DNA from: Candidatus Magasanikbacteria bacterium CG10_big_fil_rev_8_21_14_0_10_47_10
Lineage (GTDB): Bacteria; Patescibacteriota; Patescibacteriia; Magasanikbacterales; UBA922
Length of the DNA: 47,347 nucleotides
Assembly (NCBI GenBank): GCA_002773135.1
Contig: PFCB01000030.1
Location: 41,362-88,708 of the forward strand
Reading direction: 5' to 3'
Made by a program: the position numbers and the translations under genes. A model generated the notes under the pieces. It made no database searches. It was not told the origin of the DNA and saw only the letters and a program-made list of their open reading frames with translations. Positions 17,041-26,086 of this stretch are shown here, one piece after another (position 1 is the stretch's first letter; each line of letters opens with the position of its first letter).

Positions 17041-17691
17041 TTATATCCCCTCTGCCTTAAGGACCGTAATGATTGTTTGAAGAACTATCCTGATGTCTTT
17101 CAAAACAACAGCAGGCCCTGAATGCGATTCAATAAAAGAAATATATTCCTCATCCACATTCTGTTGAATGAGGAGACCACCTTTTTGTGCTTGGAATGGC
17201 CCGGTAATGCCACAACGAATTCTTTCACGCGTGTAATTGCCGCTTTTCTTTAATTTCTCAGAATTCTCAATGTTTGTCGGGCGCGGGCCGACCAATGTCA
17301 TATCTCCTATAAATATATTCCATAATTGCGGAAACTCATCCATATATATTTGTTTCAAAAAGCGACCGTAATAGGTAAGATTTTTTTTGTCTTTCTCAAG
17401 TGGCTTGGTATGAACGACCTTTCGCCGTCTTTGTTCTGACTCAATGACCCCTTTACTAAAAATACGAAACTTGCAAAAATTAAATCTCTTTCCTTCTGAT
17501 ACACGTGTTTCACAATAAAATAGTGGGGTTCTGGCCTTTGAAGAAATACTTTTTTCAATAAGCATCCATGCAGCAAAAAAAACAAGGAATGGAATTGAGA
17601 TAACGAACAACGAAATAACAGAAAAAATATCAAATAAACGCTTTGATACAGGAAATGGTACGGTCGTTATGCTGCGACGTTTTTCTGCCAT
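17041..17691 (-). CDS. Bacterial sugar transferase (polyprenyl-phosphate glycosyl-1-phosphate transferase family)
   Basis: KRLFDIFSVISLFVISIPFL, CKFRIFSKG, YMDEFPQLWNIFIGDMTLVGPRPT; start at MAEKRRS. Confidence 0.87.
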   Translation of the reverse strand: MAEKRRSITTVPFPVSKRLFDIFSVISLFVISIPFLVFFAAWMLIEKSISSKARTPLFYCETRVSEGKRFNFCKFRIFSKGVIESEQRRRKVVHTKPLEKDKKNLTYYGRFLKQIYMDEFPQLWNIFIGDMTLVGPRPTNIENSEKLKKSGNYTRERIRCGITGPFQAQKGGLLIQQNVDEEYISFIESHSGPAVVLKDIRIVLQTIITVLKAEGI

Positions 17692-17708
17692 ATGATAACT
17701 ATTAGCTT

Positions 17709-17750
17709 GCTCGGTGTAGCCAAGCAAAGCGAGGTGGAGACGGGCTCCCC
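17709..17750. repeat. GC-rich intergenic repeat copy C
   Basis: About 78% identity over about 43 nt to 20072-20114. Confidence 0.55.
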
Positions 17751-17872
17751 TGCCGGATGCGTTCATCCGACATCTCTACTATCTTTGAGCACCCTATCTT
17801 TTGGGCACCGCGGTCATCTGGTCAGGCGATTACCCTTTTCTACAGTGAACTCTCTATTTTGGTGTACGGCTC

Positions 17873-19915
17873 TCATAACTCTGGCCCGTCATCGTACACT
17901 TCAGTATCTGGCAGAACCACAATTCTATCCCACCGAAATCCCAAAGATTGAAATGTTTCCTCATCTGGAATTTTCCTTTTTACTATTTCGCCATTATGCT
18001 GCACGAGCTGATACACAGTTGGATTCAATGAATATTTGACCAGTATCCCATTTGGACGACTATTGGAATCAAGTGCAACATTATCAATTTTGTACATGGT
18101 CAGAAGCTGTGCATCAACATCCTCTATCCAGCTGGACCACTCCGGACCAAAATTAAATGCAGCAGCATTCTCATCTTCAATATGATACAAAACGTTCTGG
18201 AGTAACAAATACACTTTCGAATCAGATGGTGTTTTTACCAGCGCCCCCGAAGCAGGACTATACTTCGGACCCCAAGGAACAAATCCTAGAGGATCATCAC
18301 TCATCATATCTAGAACCGTCTTCTCTACAGCGGAAACATTGTCCCAACTATCATAGTATGTAAAAAAGACTGATCGATGCAAAATGGGTCTTTTTTTGCA
18401 ATCATCCGTAATAATATATATGGCAGATGAGCCTTCAGATTTATATGGCTTCCCCGGATCTAAAGGGCACCGGTCACGTCCGTATATCTTTATGGGAGTC
18501 TCTTCCATGAGAAGCGTCAAATAGGACATGGAGAACCAGGCAGCAGCCTTGCTCTCCTTTGGCACAAACGACAATCCATCTTCTGGCTGGTATAGTTGAC
18601 CAGATGGAGACCGTCCAATCATTGAAAAAAAATGATCTGCTCGAAGGTTTGCCCACGTTTCGGCAGGAATTCCACCATCATCGAGCCCGTAGACAGATGC
18701 CTGCACGTCAAACATAAAAAAATTATCAAACGACTGAATACTCCAGTCGATCCCCTGCGGATAGTACAATGTTGCCTGTGAGGGGCGATATATTGTGCCG
18801 CCCGGTGCATCGTACGGTGGAGATTGCCACTGATGATGACGAAGGTTGTCGTAAACCAGTTCCATATTCCAAAAGGAAGCAGCCGGGATATCTTGACCTC
18901 CCAGTAAAAAAATGATTGGATTCCACAAATTCATGTGGGCCGCAGCCATATAGTCAGGATGAACTCGGCCATGATTGTAGAGATATCCTTCTTCTTGAAT
19001 ATTCCATCCTCCAAGCCATGTTGATAGTGTTTTACCATCAATAATTTGTTCGCTATGCGTGTCCGACTCTTTTGCGAACGCAGAGAGCATCCACTGAATA
19101 CTGCGCGCTCTCCACACTTCTACATGTGGATGATTTGGCATCATGTTTACGGCCAGCGCAAAAATATTTGCATTCCAGGCATTTTCTTCGGCCTTACTGT
19201 CATCCGTACAATCATTGCAGTATGGCGGCAAGGAAACAAAACGATCTGCTTCGAACGCAACCATATTTGTGACATGCTCCTGTGTTTCGACCGGCAATGT
19301 ATCCCATACAAACCAGCTTCCAAAACCAACAAAAAATGACCAATGTGCGCACTGCCAACAATCTCCCCATATGCCACCATTTGCCATATGTGCTTCACTC
19401 AAAGAATCAATGAGTTCCCCCTCTATCGCAAAAAGTTCTGCCGTATTTGAGCCAAGGATTTCGTTATCTACAACGTCCAAACCCAAAAGAATACCAAGTG
19501 CCATGACTGTTTGGGCCGGTGGGCGAACATGGTTCTCTGTATATCCTTGAAGTTCGTATTGGCCATTGTTCACGGTCATATTTGCGCCAATCTCATGCTC
19601 AAGAACATACGAAAGAACTCTATTGGAAAGATAGAGTGTCTTCCCCGAAAGATCCTTTGACGCAAATGGTCGGAATGTATCTTCCTTCGCCAATCTATCT
19701 TGCCGCTCCTGTAACACAGAAAGCATATCTGGACGATGTGTCTTTTCAGAATCATACGGCATATTTTCATTCACCGCGAAGGTAAACGACGGAACCAGCA
19801 GGCAGAATAAAATAAGCCAAAAAAAACAAAGCGTTCTGCCCGTTATACGATGTACTGGTACGAAAAATATTGAAACACCAGTCTTGGACGATATCTGAAT
19901 ATTTAATGTGAACAT
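17873..19915 (-). CDS. Secreted 680-aa protein, possible alpha/alpha-toroid-like catalytic region with C-terminal CPR-type SPxVYxxxNG repeats
   Basis: Signal-like hydrophobic N-terminus; C-terminal ALVKTPSDSKVYLLLQNVLYHIEDENAAAFNFG and VKYSLNPTVYQLVQHNGEIVKRKIPDEETFQSLGFRWDRI. Confidence 0.55.
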   Translation of the reverse strand: MFTLNIQISSKTGVSIFFVPVHRITGRTLCFFWLILFCLLVPSFTFAVNENMPYDSEKTHRPDMLSVLQERQDRLAKEDTFRPFASKDLSGKTLYLSNRVLSYVLEHEIGANMTVNNGQYELQGYTENHVRPPAQTVMALGILLGLDVVDNEILGSNTAELFAIEGELIDSLSEAHMANGGIWGDCWQCAHWSFFVGFGSWFVWDTLPVETQEHVTNMVAFEADRFVSLPPYCNDCTDDSKAEENAWNANIFALAVNMMPNHPHVEVWRARSIQWMLSAFAKESDTHSEQIIDGKTLSTWLGGWNIQEEGYLYNHGRVHPDYMAAAHMNLWNPIIFLLGGQDIPAASFWNMELVYDNLRHHQWQSPPYDAPGGTIYRPSQATLYYPQGIDWSIQSFDNFFMFDVQASVYGLDDGGIPAETWANLRADHFFSMIGRSPSGQLYQPEDGLSFVPKESKAAAWFSMSYLTLLMEETPIKIYGRDRCPLDPGKPYKSEGSSAIYIITDDCKKRPILHRSVFFTYYDSWDNVSAVEKTVLDMMSDDPLGFVPWGPKYSPASGALVKTPSDSKVYLLLQNVLYHIEDENAAAFNFGPEWSSWIEDVDAQLLTMYKIDNVALDSNSRPNGILVKYSLNPTVYQLVQHNGEIVKRKIPDEETFQSLGFRWDRIVVLPDTEVYDDGPEL

Positions 19916-20071
19916 ATTTTCTTCTCTTCCATCTTTGAATTCGTATTATGACAGAAAAAAAAGGAAAAAAGAAGTAAAATACATATCATCACTATCTGAT
20001 GTTAAAAACATTTTCACATTAAATATAGTATAACAAAAAACTCGAACGAGTGCAGTTCAAGTCAACCTGGA

Positions 20072-20114
20072 TGCTCGGCGGAGACGAGCGAAGCGCGATG
20101 GAGTCGGGCTCCCT
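20072..20114. repeat. GC-rich intergenic repeat copy D
   Basis: Matches 17709-17750 in the same orientation; embedded in CAGTTC...GAACTG. Confidence 0.55.
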
Positions 20115-20147
20115 ATCTGGACGAGTTTCGAACTGTTTTTGCTAAAT

Positions 20148-20372
20148 CTAAACACCAATTTTCCAAGTATTCTTTTCCCGGAACGCTGAAATAGACTGTC
20201 GTTTTGCTGCATTAAAAACAGCAGATGGGGTTGTGTCTTGTTCTTTTGCATAATCAGAAAGTGGAATAATAGTCAGGCTCTGCAAATATGCAAGACGTTT
20301 GTGCAATGACTCAAGCACATTCAAAGAAAGAATTTTCTCCATTTGTTTTGTGTTCTTTCCGCTGTCATACAC
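20148..20372 (-). CDS. Small helix-turn-helix/excisionase-like protein
   Basis: LSDYAKEQDTTPSAVFNAAKRQSISAFREKNTWKIGV resembles HTH plus wing of excisionase-type proteins. Confidence 0.5.
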   Translation of the reverse strand: MYDSGKNTKQMEKILSLNVLESLHKRLAYLQSLTIIPLSDYAKEQDTTPSAVFNAAKRQSISAFREKNTWKIGV

Positions 20373-20502
20373 TTGAAATGCCTCATAGTAGGATTGCTTC
20401 TCTTTTTATAGAGATCAACCTTGAACATCTACACATCCTCAAAGTTCGAATCCAGTCTTGGGTAAGTCCTTTTTGTAGTATTTTTGAACCAATAGTTTAT
20501 CT

Positions 20503-20532
20503 AAAAACAAAGCATTATTATGCTTTGTTTTA
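20503..20532 (-). terminator. Intrinsic terminator
   Basis: AAAACAAAGCAT..ATGCTTTGTTTT palindrome flanked by A/T-runs. Confidence 0.6.
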
Positions 20533-20536
20533 TTGA

Positions 20537-20552
20537 GCTCCCAGACCTGGAT
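20537..20552. repeat. Duplicated 3' end of tRNA-Asn (16 nt)
   Basis: GCTCCCAGACCTGGAT identical to 23683-23698, same orientation. Confidence 0.55.
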
Positions 20553-20688
20553 GCATTCAGAACTGTGGATTGGGACAACTTGACCTACAATTCTACTCTA
20601 AATGCACGTTCCCATGAATATGGAAACGGGTGATACGAAAATTGATGGGTACGAGATAGTTCATACAATGGGAGCCCTTTTGATTCAA

Positions 20689-23577
20689 TCACTGTTTGCA
20701 TTTCTCCACGATTTGAATGGATATGTTTATCAACAGGAATAAGAACTGCCTTGCTCCAATCTCTCGTGCGCATTGTTTTGAAAAATCAATCATGGCGTCA
20801 TAGACTTTCTCGGCATTGACCTCCCGCAAAATAGTAAGATTCGGGTTAATACCAGGCAATGACAAGTATCTTTCTCCATTATCGGACACTATTTCAAAAT
20901 GCATTCCGCCCCTAGCAATGCCATCTTCTCCAAACATCACCACGTTTGAAAAGTCTTCTTTATTCCACAGTTGTTGATCAACTGCGACACAAACTCCCAT
21001 GTTCAGTCCGACGACAGAATGCACACGTTCCTTTGTAATCCGAAATTTCACCACCAGTTCTTCTCCACCTTCTGCTTCTTCGACGAATTTCCACTTCTCC
21101 AACTCACGCTGCATGGCAGGACCGTCTGCCCCCATAATCTTTTGTGAGATGACTGAGGACAATTTACCGGCATGTGTCCGCTGCGCGTTTGCTGCGTCAA
21201 GCTTGGCATTCACAATATCTGCGATCTTTTCCACCAATTCCGCCCCATTTTCAATATCCTCGGTGTATTCCCACATCTTAAATACTGTATCCGTATCGCA
21301 CACAACCCCGAATCGTTGAAATATATCCTTCACTCGCTGTGTCTTTTCTTCCTGGCCCATGTTACTTTTCATGACCCCAATAATCGAACGAACCGCCGTT
21401 TTTTTGGCTTTTGGACTTATGTCTGTCTTCAAGGCATCTTGAATTTGTTTATTGAAACCGTCTGGATCAATTGTACTATAGGCAGTCAAAGCTGCGTCTG
21501 CAATGTCCCGCAACCCGTCTTTTGACCACTCAAAAAGGGCAACCGCTTCCTCTCTTTCTGAGGCGGCTGGGATAAGCTTCATCCCCCCTCGCGCCAAGTG
21601 AAGCGCATAGCCAAAACGAAGGGCCTCATCTTGAAGTGCTGCATCTTTTTTTACCAATATTTCAAGCAGTTTTCTTCCAAACTCAACCACTTGGGCTGAA
21701 CCGACATCAATGACATTCTGGTTTGCATTTCCCTCTCCATCACCATCACCAACGATTTTCTTTTGATTGACCTCGCGCACGACATCTGCCATCAGTTCCC
21801 ATGGCTTATCAGAAAATTTCTCTCCTTCGTTAATGTCCCATTTCCCCAAGGCAAACCGTGCTTCCTTCCCCTGGAACGATTCCCATTCAAGTGGCACATC
21901 ATCCTGTCTTCCTTCTCTTGTCTGAATCAGCCCGCGATATTCATGGCGAGAGACCCCAACCGCAGGAGGAAAGACATGCGTGACAAACCCAATACCTTCT
22001 TCCGTAAGAAATTCATTATCCCACTCGCCTCCTTCAATGGTGTGGATTTTTTCGCCCACAGCGGCAATCATTTCTTGTGCAACGGCTTCTGGCGAATCAC
22101 CGGCCTCGACGCGATGTGAAAACGTTTGGAGCAGACTTAGGACCCATGGAATCTTGTTGCGTACAAAATCGATTATGTATGGCCGTTCGCTAAGGGGTAG
22201 TGTTGACCCCTTGAGTTCTCCCCCCTCCCTTCCAAAACTCGCATCCAGATAAAACGCAAAAAAATCGTTAAACTTTGCGCCGGTTTCAACCATCAGCTGG
22301 CGAAAAATCTTCGCTGATGCCTCGTCAGGACAAATAATGTTCATAAGTTCATTTTCGCCCTGATCAAACTGATCAACACGATCCAGAAGTTGATCCATTA
22401 CTAGTTTTGCAATGGCAGGCTGCGTCTCCAAGATTCCTTTGCACAAAATGTTTACGCGGGCATCGCACGACAATTCGAAATTCCTAATGGAAAACCCATC
22501 TACCCGATCACAAAAGATCTTCAATATAGACAGCGTACTTTCTACTTCTTTTGCTGGAAGCCTTTGCAAAAGGTCGGGCAGCTTGCTGGCAATAAAATCT
22601 TGCGCATCAGGATGATACAATATTGCTCTGTGTTTCAATGTTGAAAGCAACCACTCTCTGTCTTCTGATTCAATCTCCTCATACCCACTAAAACCATCTG
22701 TAAGATTGCTTGCGGTTGCTTCAAAATGTGCTTTATAGTCTTCAACGTCTAGTTCGCCAAACTCAAATGCCCTCAATTGGGGAATACTCAACCTATACAT
22801 AAGCCGATCTTTACCATATTCATTCCCTCGAGAAATTTTTTGCCTAATTTCATCAGTTGAAAAATACTGTAGGACATTTTTATATTCGCCACCCATTACC
22901 TCATATGAAAAAAAATCTGGATTTCCATCATATACATCTCTGATGAGTTCATTCCACTCAGCGTCTGTGAATACCCCCTCAAAGGCTTCTCTTTTCCCCG
23001 TCAAAGACGTAACCAACAAGCTCATCTCACTGCCATAAATATTCATCATAGCAACATTGCCTGGGGGGGGAATCTCTTTACTGCTTAGCTGGTCAATAAG
23101 GATCTTCTTTTTTTCTTTCGAGTCATACAAAGACCATGGAAAATTTTCAAAATGCGCATGCCTGCCAGGAGCAAACCAGTATTCCAATACCAACCCCTTA
23201 TCGCATCGTTCCAGCACAGATTTGGGGACACGCAGAATATCGAAGTCACGCATTAAAAAAAATGCTTTTTGGACCCCTACATCTGCCTGAATCCCTAGCG
23301 GCAAAAGGCCAAAAAGTTGCGACATCCCCCGTTCATGTTGAAACTTGTCTACAACTTGTTCAATAAATTTTGGATCTGCCCAGTATTGCGAATCAATAGA
23401 AGATACAATCTGCTCCCAATTTGGATATCCTCCGGCATCTCTCAACTGCGCAAAAAGACTTTCCAGTTGCTTTAGCGCAGCAGCGGTATCACGTTCTTCT
23501 TCTTGCATTTCTTGCAGCCCCTCAGAAATCATCGCTCCCTCAGATAGAGAGGATTGCTTCATGCCTTTTCTTTCCAT
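20689..23577 (-). CDS. Large hypothetical protein (962 aa), probably frameshifted near its C-terminus
   Basis: Long ORF without recognised motifs; plausible continuation in ORF 20585-20773. Confidence 0.65.
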   Translation of the reverse strand: MERKGMKQSSLSEGAMISEGLQEMQEEERDTAAALKQLESLFAQLRDAGGYPNWEQIVSSIDSQYWADPKFIEQVVDKFQHERGMSQLFGLLPLGIQADVGVQKAFFLMRDFDILRVPKSVLERCDKGLVLEYWFAPGRHAHFENFPWSLYDSKEKKKILIDQLSSKEIPPPGNVAMMNIYGSEMSLLVTSLTGKREAFEGVFTDAEWNELIRDVYDGNPDFFSYEVMGGEYKNVLQYFSTDEIRQKISRGNEYGKDRLMYRLSIPQLRAFEFGELDVEDYKAHFEATASNLTDGFSGYEEIESEDREWLLSTLKHRAILYHPDAQDFIASKLPDLLQRLPAKEVESTLSILKIFCDRVDGFSIRNFELSCDARVNILCKGILETQPAIAKLVMDQLLDRVDQFDQGENELMNIICPDEASAKIFRQLMVETGAKFNDFFAFYLDASFGREGGELKGSTLPLSERPYIIDFVRNKIPWVLSLLQTFSHRVEAGDSPEAVAQEMIAAVGEKIHTIEGGEWDNEFLTEEGIGFVTHVFPPAVGVSRHEYRGLIQTREGRQDDVPLEWESFQGKEARFALGKWDINEGEKFSDKPWELMADVVREVNQKKIVGDGDGEGNANQNVIDVGSAQVVEFGRKLLEILVKKDAALQDEALRFGYALHLARGGMKLIPAASEREEAVALFEWSKDGLRDIADAALTAYSTIDPDGFNKQIQDALKTDISPKAKKTAVRSIIGVMKSNMGQEEKTQRVKDIFQRFGVVCDTDTVFKMWEYTEDIENGAELVEKIADIVNAKLDAANAQRTHAGKLSSVISQKIMGADGPAMQRELEKWKFVEEAEGGEELVVKFRITKERVHSVVGLNMGVCVAVDQQLWNKEDFSNVVMFGEDGIARGGMHFEIVSDNGERYLSLPGINPNLTILREVNAEKVYDAMIDFSKQCAREIGARQFLFLLINISIQIVEKCKQ

Positions 23578-23644
23578 AGTTATACAATAATGAATTACAA
23601 TATTACAATCAGGATATCAATATTCAAATCCAAAATCAACCAAT

Positions 23645-23675
23645 AAAAAAAGACTCGAACAGAGAAGTTCGAGTC
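23645..23675 (-). terminator. Intrinsic terminator downstream of tRNA-Asn
   Basis: GACTCGAAC-TTCTCT-GTTCGAGTC-TTTTTTT. Confidence 0.85.
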
Positions 23676-23680
23676 CTTCT

Positions 23681-23755
23681 TGGCTCCCAGACCTGGATTC
23701 GAACCAGGGACAACCACGTTAACAGCGTGGTGTTCTACCACTGAACTATCTGGGA
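23681..23755 (-). tRNA. tRNA-Asn(GTT), CCA encoded
   Basis: TCCCAGA acceptor paired with TCTGGGA, anticodon loop CTGTTAA, T-arm CCTGGTTCGAATCCAGG, discriminator G plus CCA. Confidence 0.95.
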
Positions 23756-23799
23756 ATTGATAAAAAACTATACTATATATAGTATCACAAGTCAATCAA

Positions 23800-25017
23800 A
23801 TGACACCTATTCGCCTTGACAATTGCCACATTTCCTCCCATACTAGCCCGACTATGACGCAGGCAATACCCATCACCATCATCCACTACGACGAAATAGC
23901 GCTCAAAGGTGATAACCGCCGCCGTTTTGAAGAATGTTTGGCTGAGAATATCCGCGCAAAGCTAAAACGCGCAGGGCTTTTGGACTGCAAAATCAGACGG
24001 CTGTACGGCAGAATCACAGCCGCTCATGGAACATGGGATGCTCTGCAAACACAAACATTCCACGAATCATTGCAGACAACATTTGGCGTTGCTTTTTTTG
24101 CGGACGCGCTCCTTGTTGCAAATGATTTGGATGATATTGAATACGCGGCCCTGTCCATTGCCGGCAGACAGCCATTTCAAACCTTTGGCATTGTGACCAG
24201 ACGCGCGGTAAAAAATACACCGTTTAATTCAAAAGAAACCAATATTCAAATAGGATCGGCCGTGCAGCACGCAAGTGGCGCAGGTGTTGATCTTACCAAC
24301 CCGGAGCTCACCATTCACATTGATATTACACAAGATGGTTCCTTTGTGTACGCAAATAAAATTGCAGGGCCGGGCGGTCTTCCAACAGGTATCCAAAGCA
24401 AGGCACTCGTGCTTATTTCCGGTGGAATCGACTCACCGGTTGCCAGTTTTATGATGCAAAAACGCGGCATTACACCCGTCTATCTTCATTTTCACTCATA
24501 CCCATTTACATCTGACGCGTCCATAGACAAAGTAAAGCGGCTTGTACAACAACTTGATACATTCAGCGGACCAAGTCCTTTATACATGCAGCCATTTAGT
24601 GACATACAAAAAGCCATTTTGCGCGATGTGCCGGATAAATATAGAATTATCATGTACCGTCGCTTGATGATGCGCATAGCCGAACGACTGGCACAAAACA
24701 TAGGAGCAAAAGCGCTTATAACCGGCGAAGCCCTCGGCCAAGTGGCGTCACAGACCATGCAAAATATGGCTGTTATTGAAAATGCGGTCAGCATGCCCAT
24801 TTTGCGGCCACTTATTGGTTTTGATAAAAAAGATATCATCCAAAAAGCGCAGGCAATTGGTACATACGACATTTCAACAGAACCGCACGATGATTGTTGC
24901 ACCGTTTTTATGCCAAAAAAACCGGCCACCCGAGCAACATTGAGTGATATTGAAGAGGTGGAAAAAAGGCTGCTAATCAGCAGCCTTGTAGAGCAAGCAC
25001 TCAATACAATTGTGTAG
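23800..25017 (+). CDS. thiI: tRNA 4-thiouridine synthase ThiI (no C-terminal rhodanese domain)
   Basis: THUMP-like N-terminus, PP-loop LISGGIDSPVASFMMQKRG, CCTVFMPKKPAT. Confidence 0.92.
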   Translation: MTPIRLDNCHISSHTSPTMTQAIPITIIHYDEIALKGDNRRRFEECLAENIRAKLKRAGLLDCKIRRLYGRITAAHGTWDALQTQTFHESLQTTFGVAFFADALLVANDLDDIEYAALSIAGRQPFQTFGIVTRRAVKNTPFNSKETNIQIGSAVQHASGAGVDLTNPELTIHIDITQDGSFVYANKIAGPGGLPTGIQSKALVLISGGIDSPVASFMMQKRGITPVYLHFHSYPFTSDASIDKVKRLVQQLDTFSGPSPLYMQPFSDIQKAILRDVPDKYRIIMYRRLMMRIAERLAQNIGAKALITGEALGQVASQTMQNMAVIENAVSMPILRPLIGFDKKDIIQKAQAIGTYDISTEPHDDCCTVFMPKKPATRATLSDIEEVEKRLLISSLVEQALNTIV

Positions 25018-25028
25018 CATCTTTTTCG

Positions 25029-25580
25029 TTAGCCTTTTTTCTTGACGGAAAGCATGGCAAGAATAATCAGACCAAACGCGGTCATCGCCATCATGGGAAT
25101 AGTGATATACCCAAAATTCAAGAAAAACCGATCAGTGCAGGAGGCCGCGTACCCTAGGTCGGAGCAGGGAAGAAGTGGATTATACGTGACTTGTTCAATG
25201 TAGTGAAAGCCCGCGATCACCAACCCCACGGTTGATAATACAAGACCATACGCGGCAATACCGGCGTCTTTTTTCGCCTGAGCCATCCCGAGCAACAGAA
25301 CCTGAGGATACATCATAATGCGCTGATACCAACACAGCATGCACGGCGCGTAGCCGGCGATTTCTGAATAAAACAAACTGCCCGTTGTCGCAATCAGCGC
25401 GACGACAAAACCGAGCATAAGCGCCCGGGGCTTCAGCCAATGCAGCAGGCTCATCCACCAATCACCGCATTTTTTATTCCCCAGCTTGGCACCAATCCAT
25501 GAGACAAGAGCACCGGCCAATATAACGTCACCAACAATGGTGAGGATTGCCAATATTTTTGTGACATTCTCTACAAGCAT
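25029..25580 (-). CDS. Disulfide bond formation protein (DsbB/BdbC family)
   Basis: SEIAGYAPCMLCWYQRIMMYPQVLLLG and LLPCSDLGYAASCTDRF. Confidence 0.88.
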   Translation of the reverse strand: MLVENVTKILAILTIVGDVILAGALVSWIGAKLGNKKCGDWWMSLLHWLKPRALMLGFVVALIATTGSLFYSEIAGYAPCMLCWYQRIMMYPQVLLLGMAQAKKDAGIAAYGLVLSTVGLVIAGFHYIEQVTYNPLLPCSDLGYAASCTDRFFLNFGYITIPMMAMTAFGLIILAMLSVKKKG

Positions 25581-25604
25581 ACAATGAATACTTACTAAAT
25601 TATA

Positions 25605-26084
25605 TTAGACGTGACAGGTACTCATGCCCCGCTTTTCCAGGTACTGCTGATGATATTCTTCTGCCTTATAGTAGGGACCGGCCGGCTCAATTACCGTTGC
25701 GATAGATTTTTTGTAACGACCGGATTCTTCTCTGTTCTTTTTTGATGCCTCGGCAACACTTTTTTGCTCGGGTGAATGATAAAAAATAACAGAACGATAC
25801 TGTTCACCAACATCGGGCCCCTGACGGTTGACGGCCGTCGGATCGTGATTTTCCCAAAATATAGTCAAAAGGGCGTCATACGAAACCTTCTCAGGGTCAT
25901 ACTCAACATGAACCACCTCAGCGTGTCCGGTATCATGCGTACATACCGCTTCGTAGGATGGATCTTCCACGTCGCCCCCCATAAAACCCACGCTCGTTCC
26001 CACGACCCCGTCAACATGGCGAAATACTTCTTCAACCCCCCAAAAACAACCGGCACCGAATGTCGCTACATGAATGGTTTTCAT
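25605..26084 (-). CDS. msrA: Peptide-methionine (S)-S-oxide reductase
   Basis: ATFGAGCFWGVEEVFRHVDGVVGTSVGFMGG...YEAVCTHDTGHAEVVHVEYDP. Confidence 0.95.
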   Translation of the reverse strand: MKTIHVATFGAGCFWGVEEVFRHVDGVVGTSVGFMGGDVEDPSYEAVCTHDTGHAEVVHVEYDPEKVSYDALLTIFWENHDPTAVNRQGPDVGEQYRSVIFYHSPEQKSVAEASKKNREESGRYKKSIATVIEPAGPYYKAEEYHQQYLEKRGMSTCHV

Positions 26085-26086
26085 AC

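Noticed and set aside
17692-17766. N-terminal extension of the sugar transferase ORF (MNASGRGARLHLALLGYTEQANSYH)
   Set aside because: Encoded by the intergenic repeat at 17709-17750; start MAEKRRS at 17691 precedes the conserved domain
15502-20552. Classical integron attC array
   Set aside because: No integron integrase in the window and sites lack consistent RYYYAAC/GTTRRRY boxes; kept only as a cassette-like hypothesis
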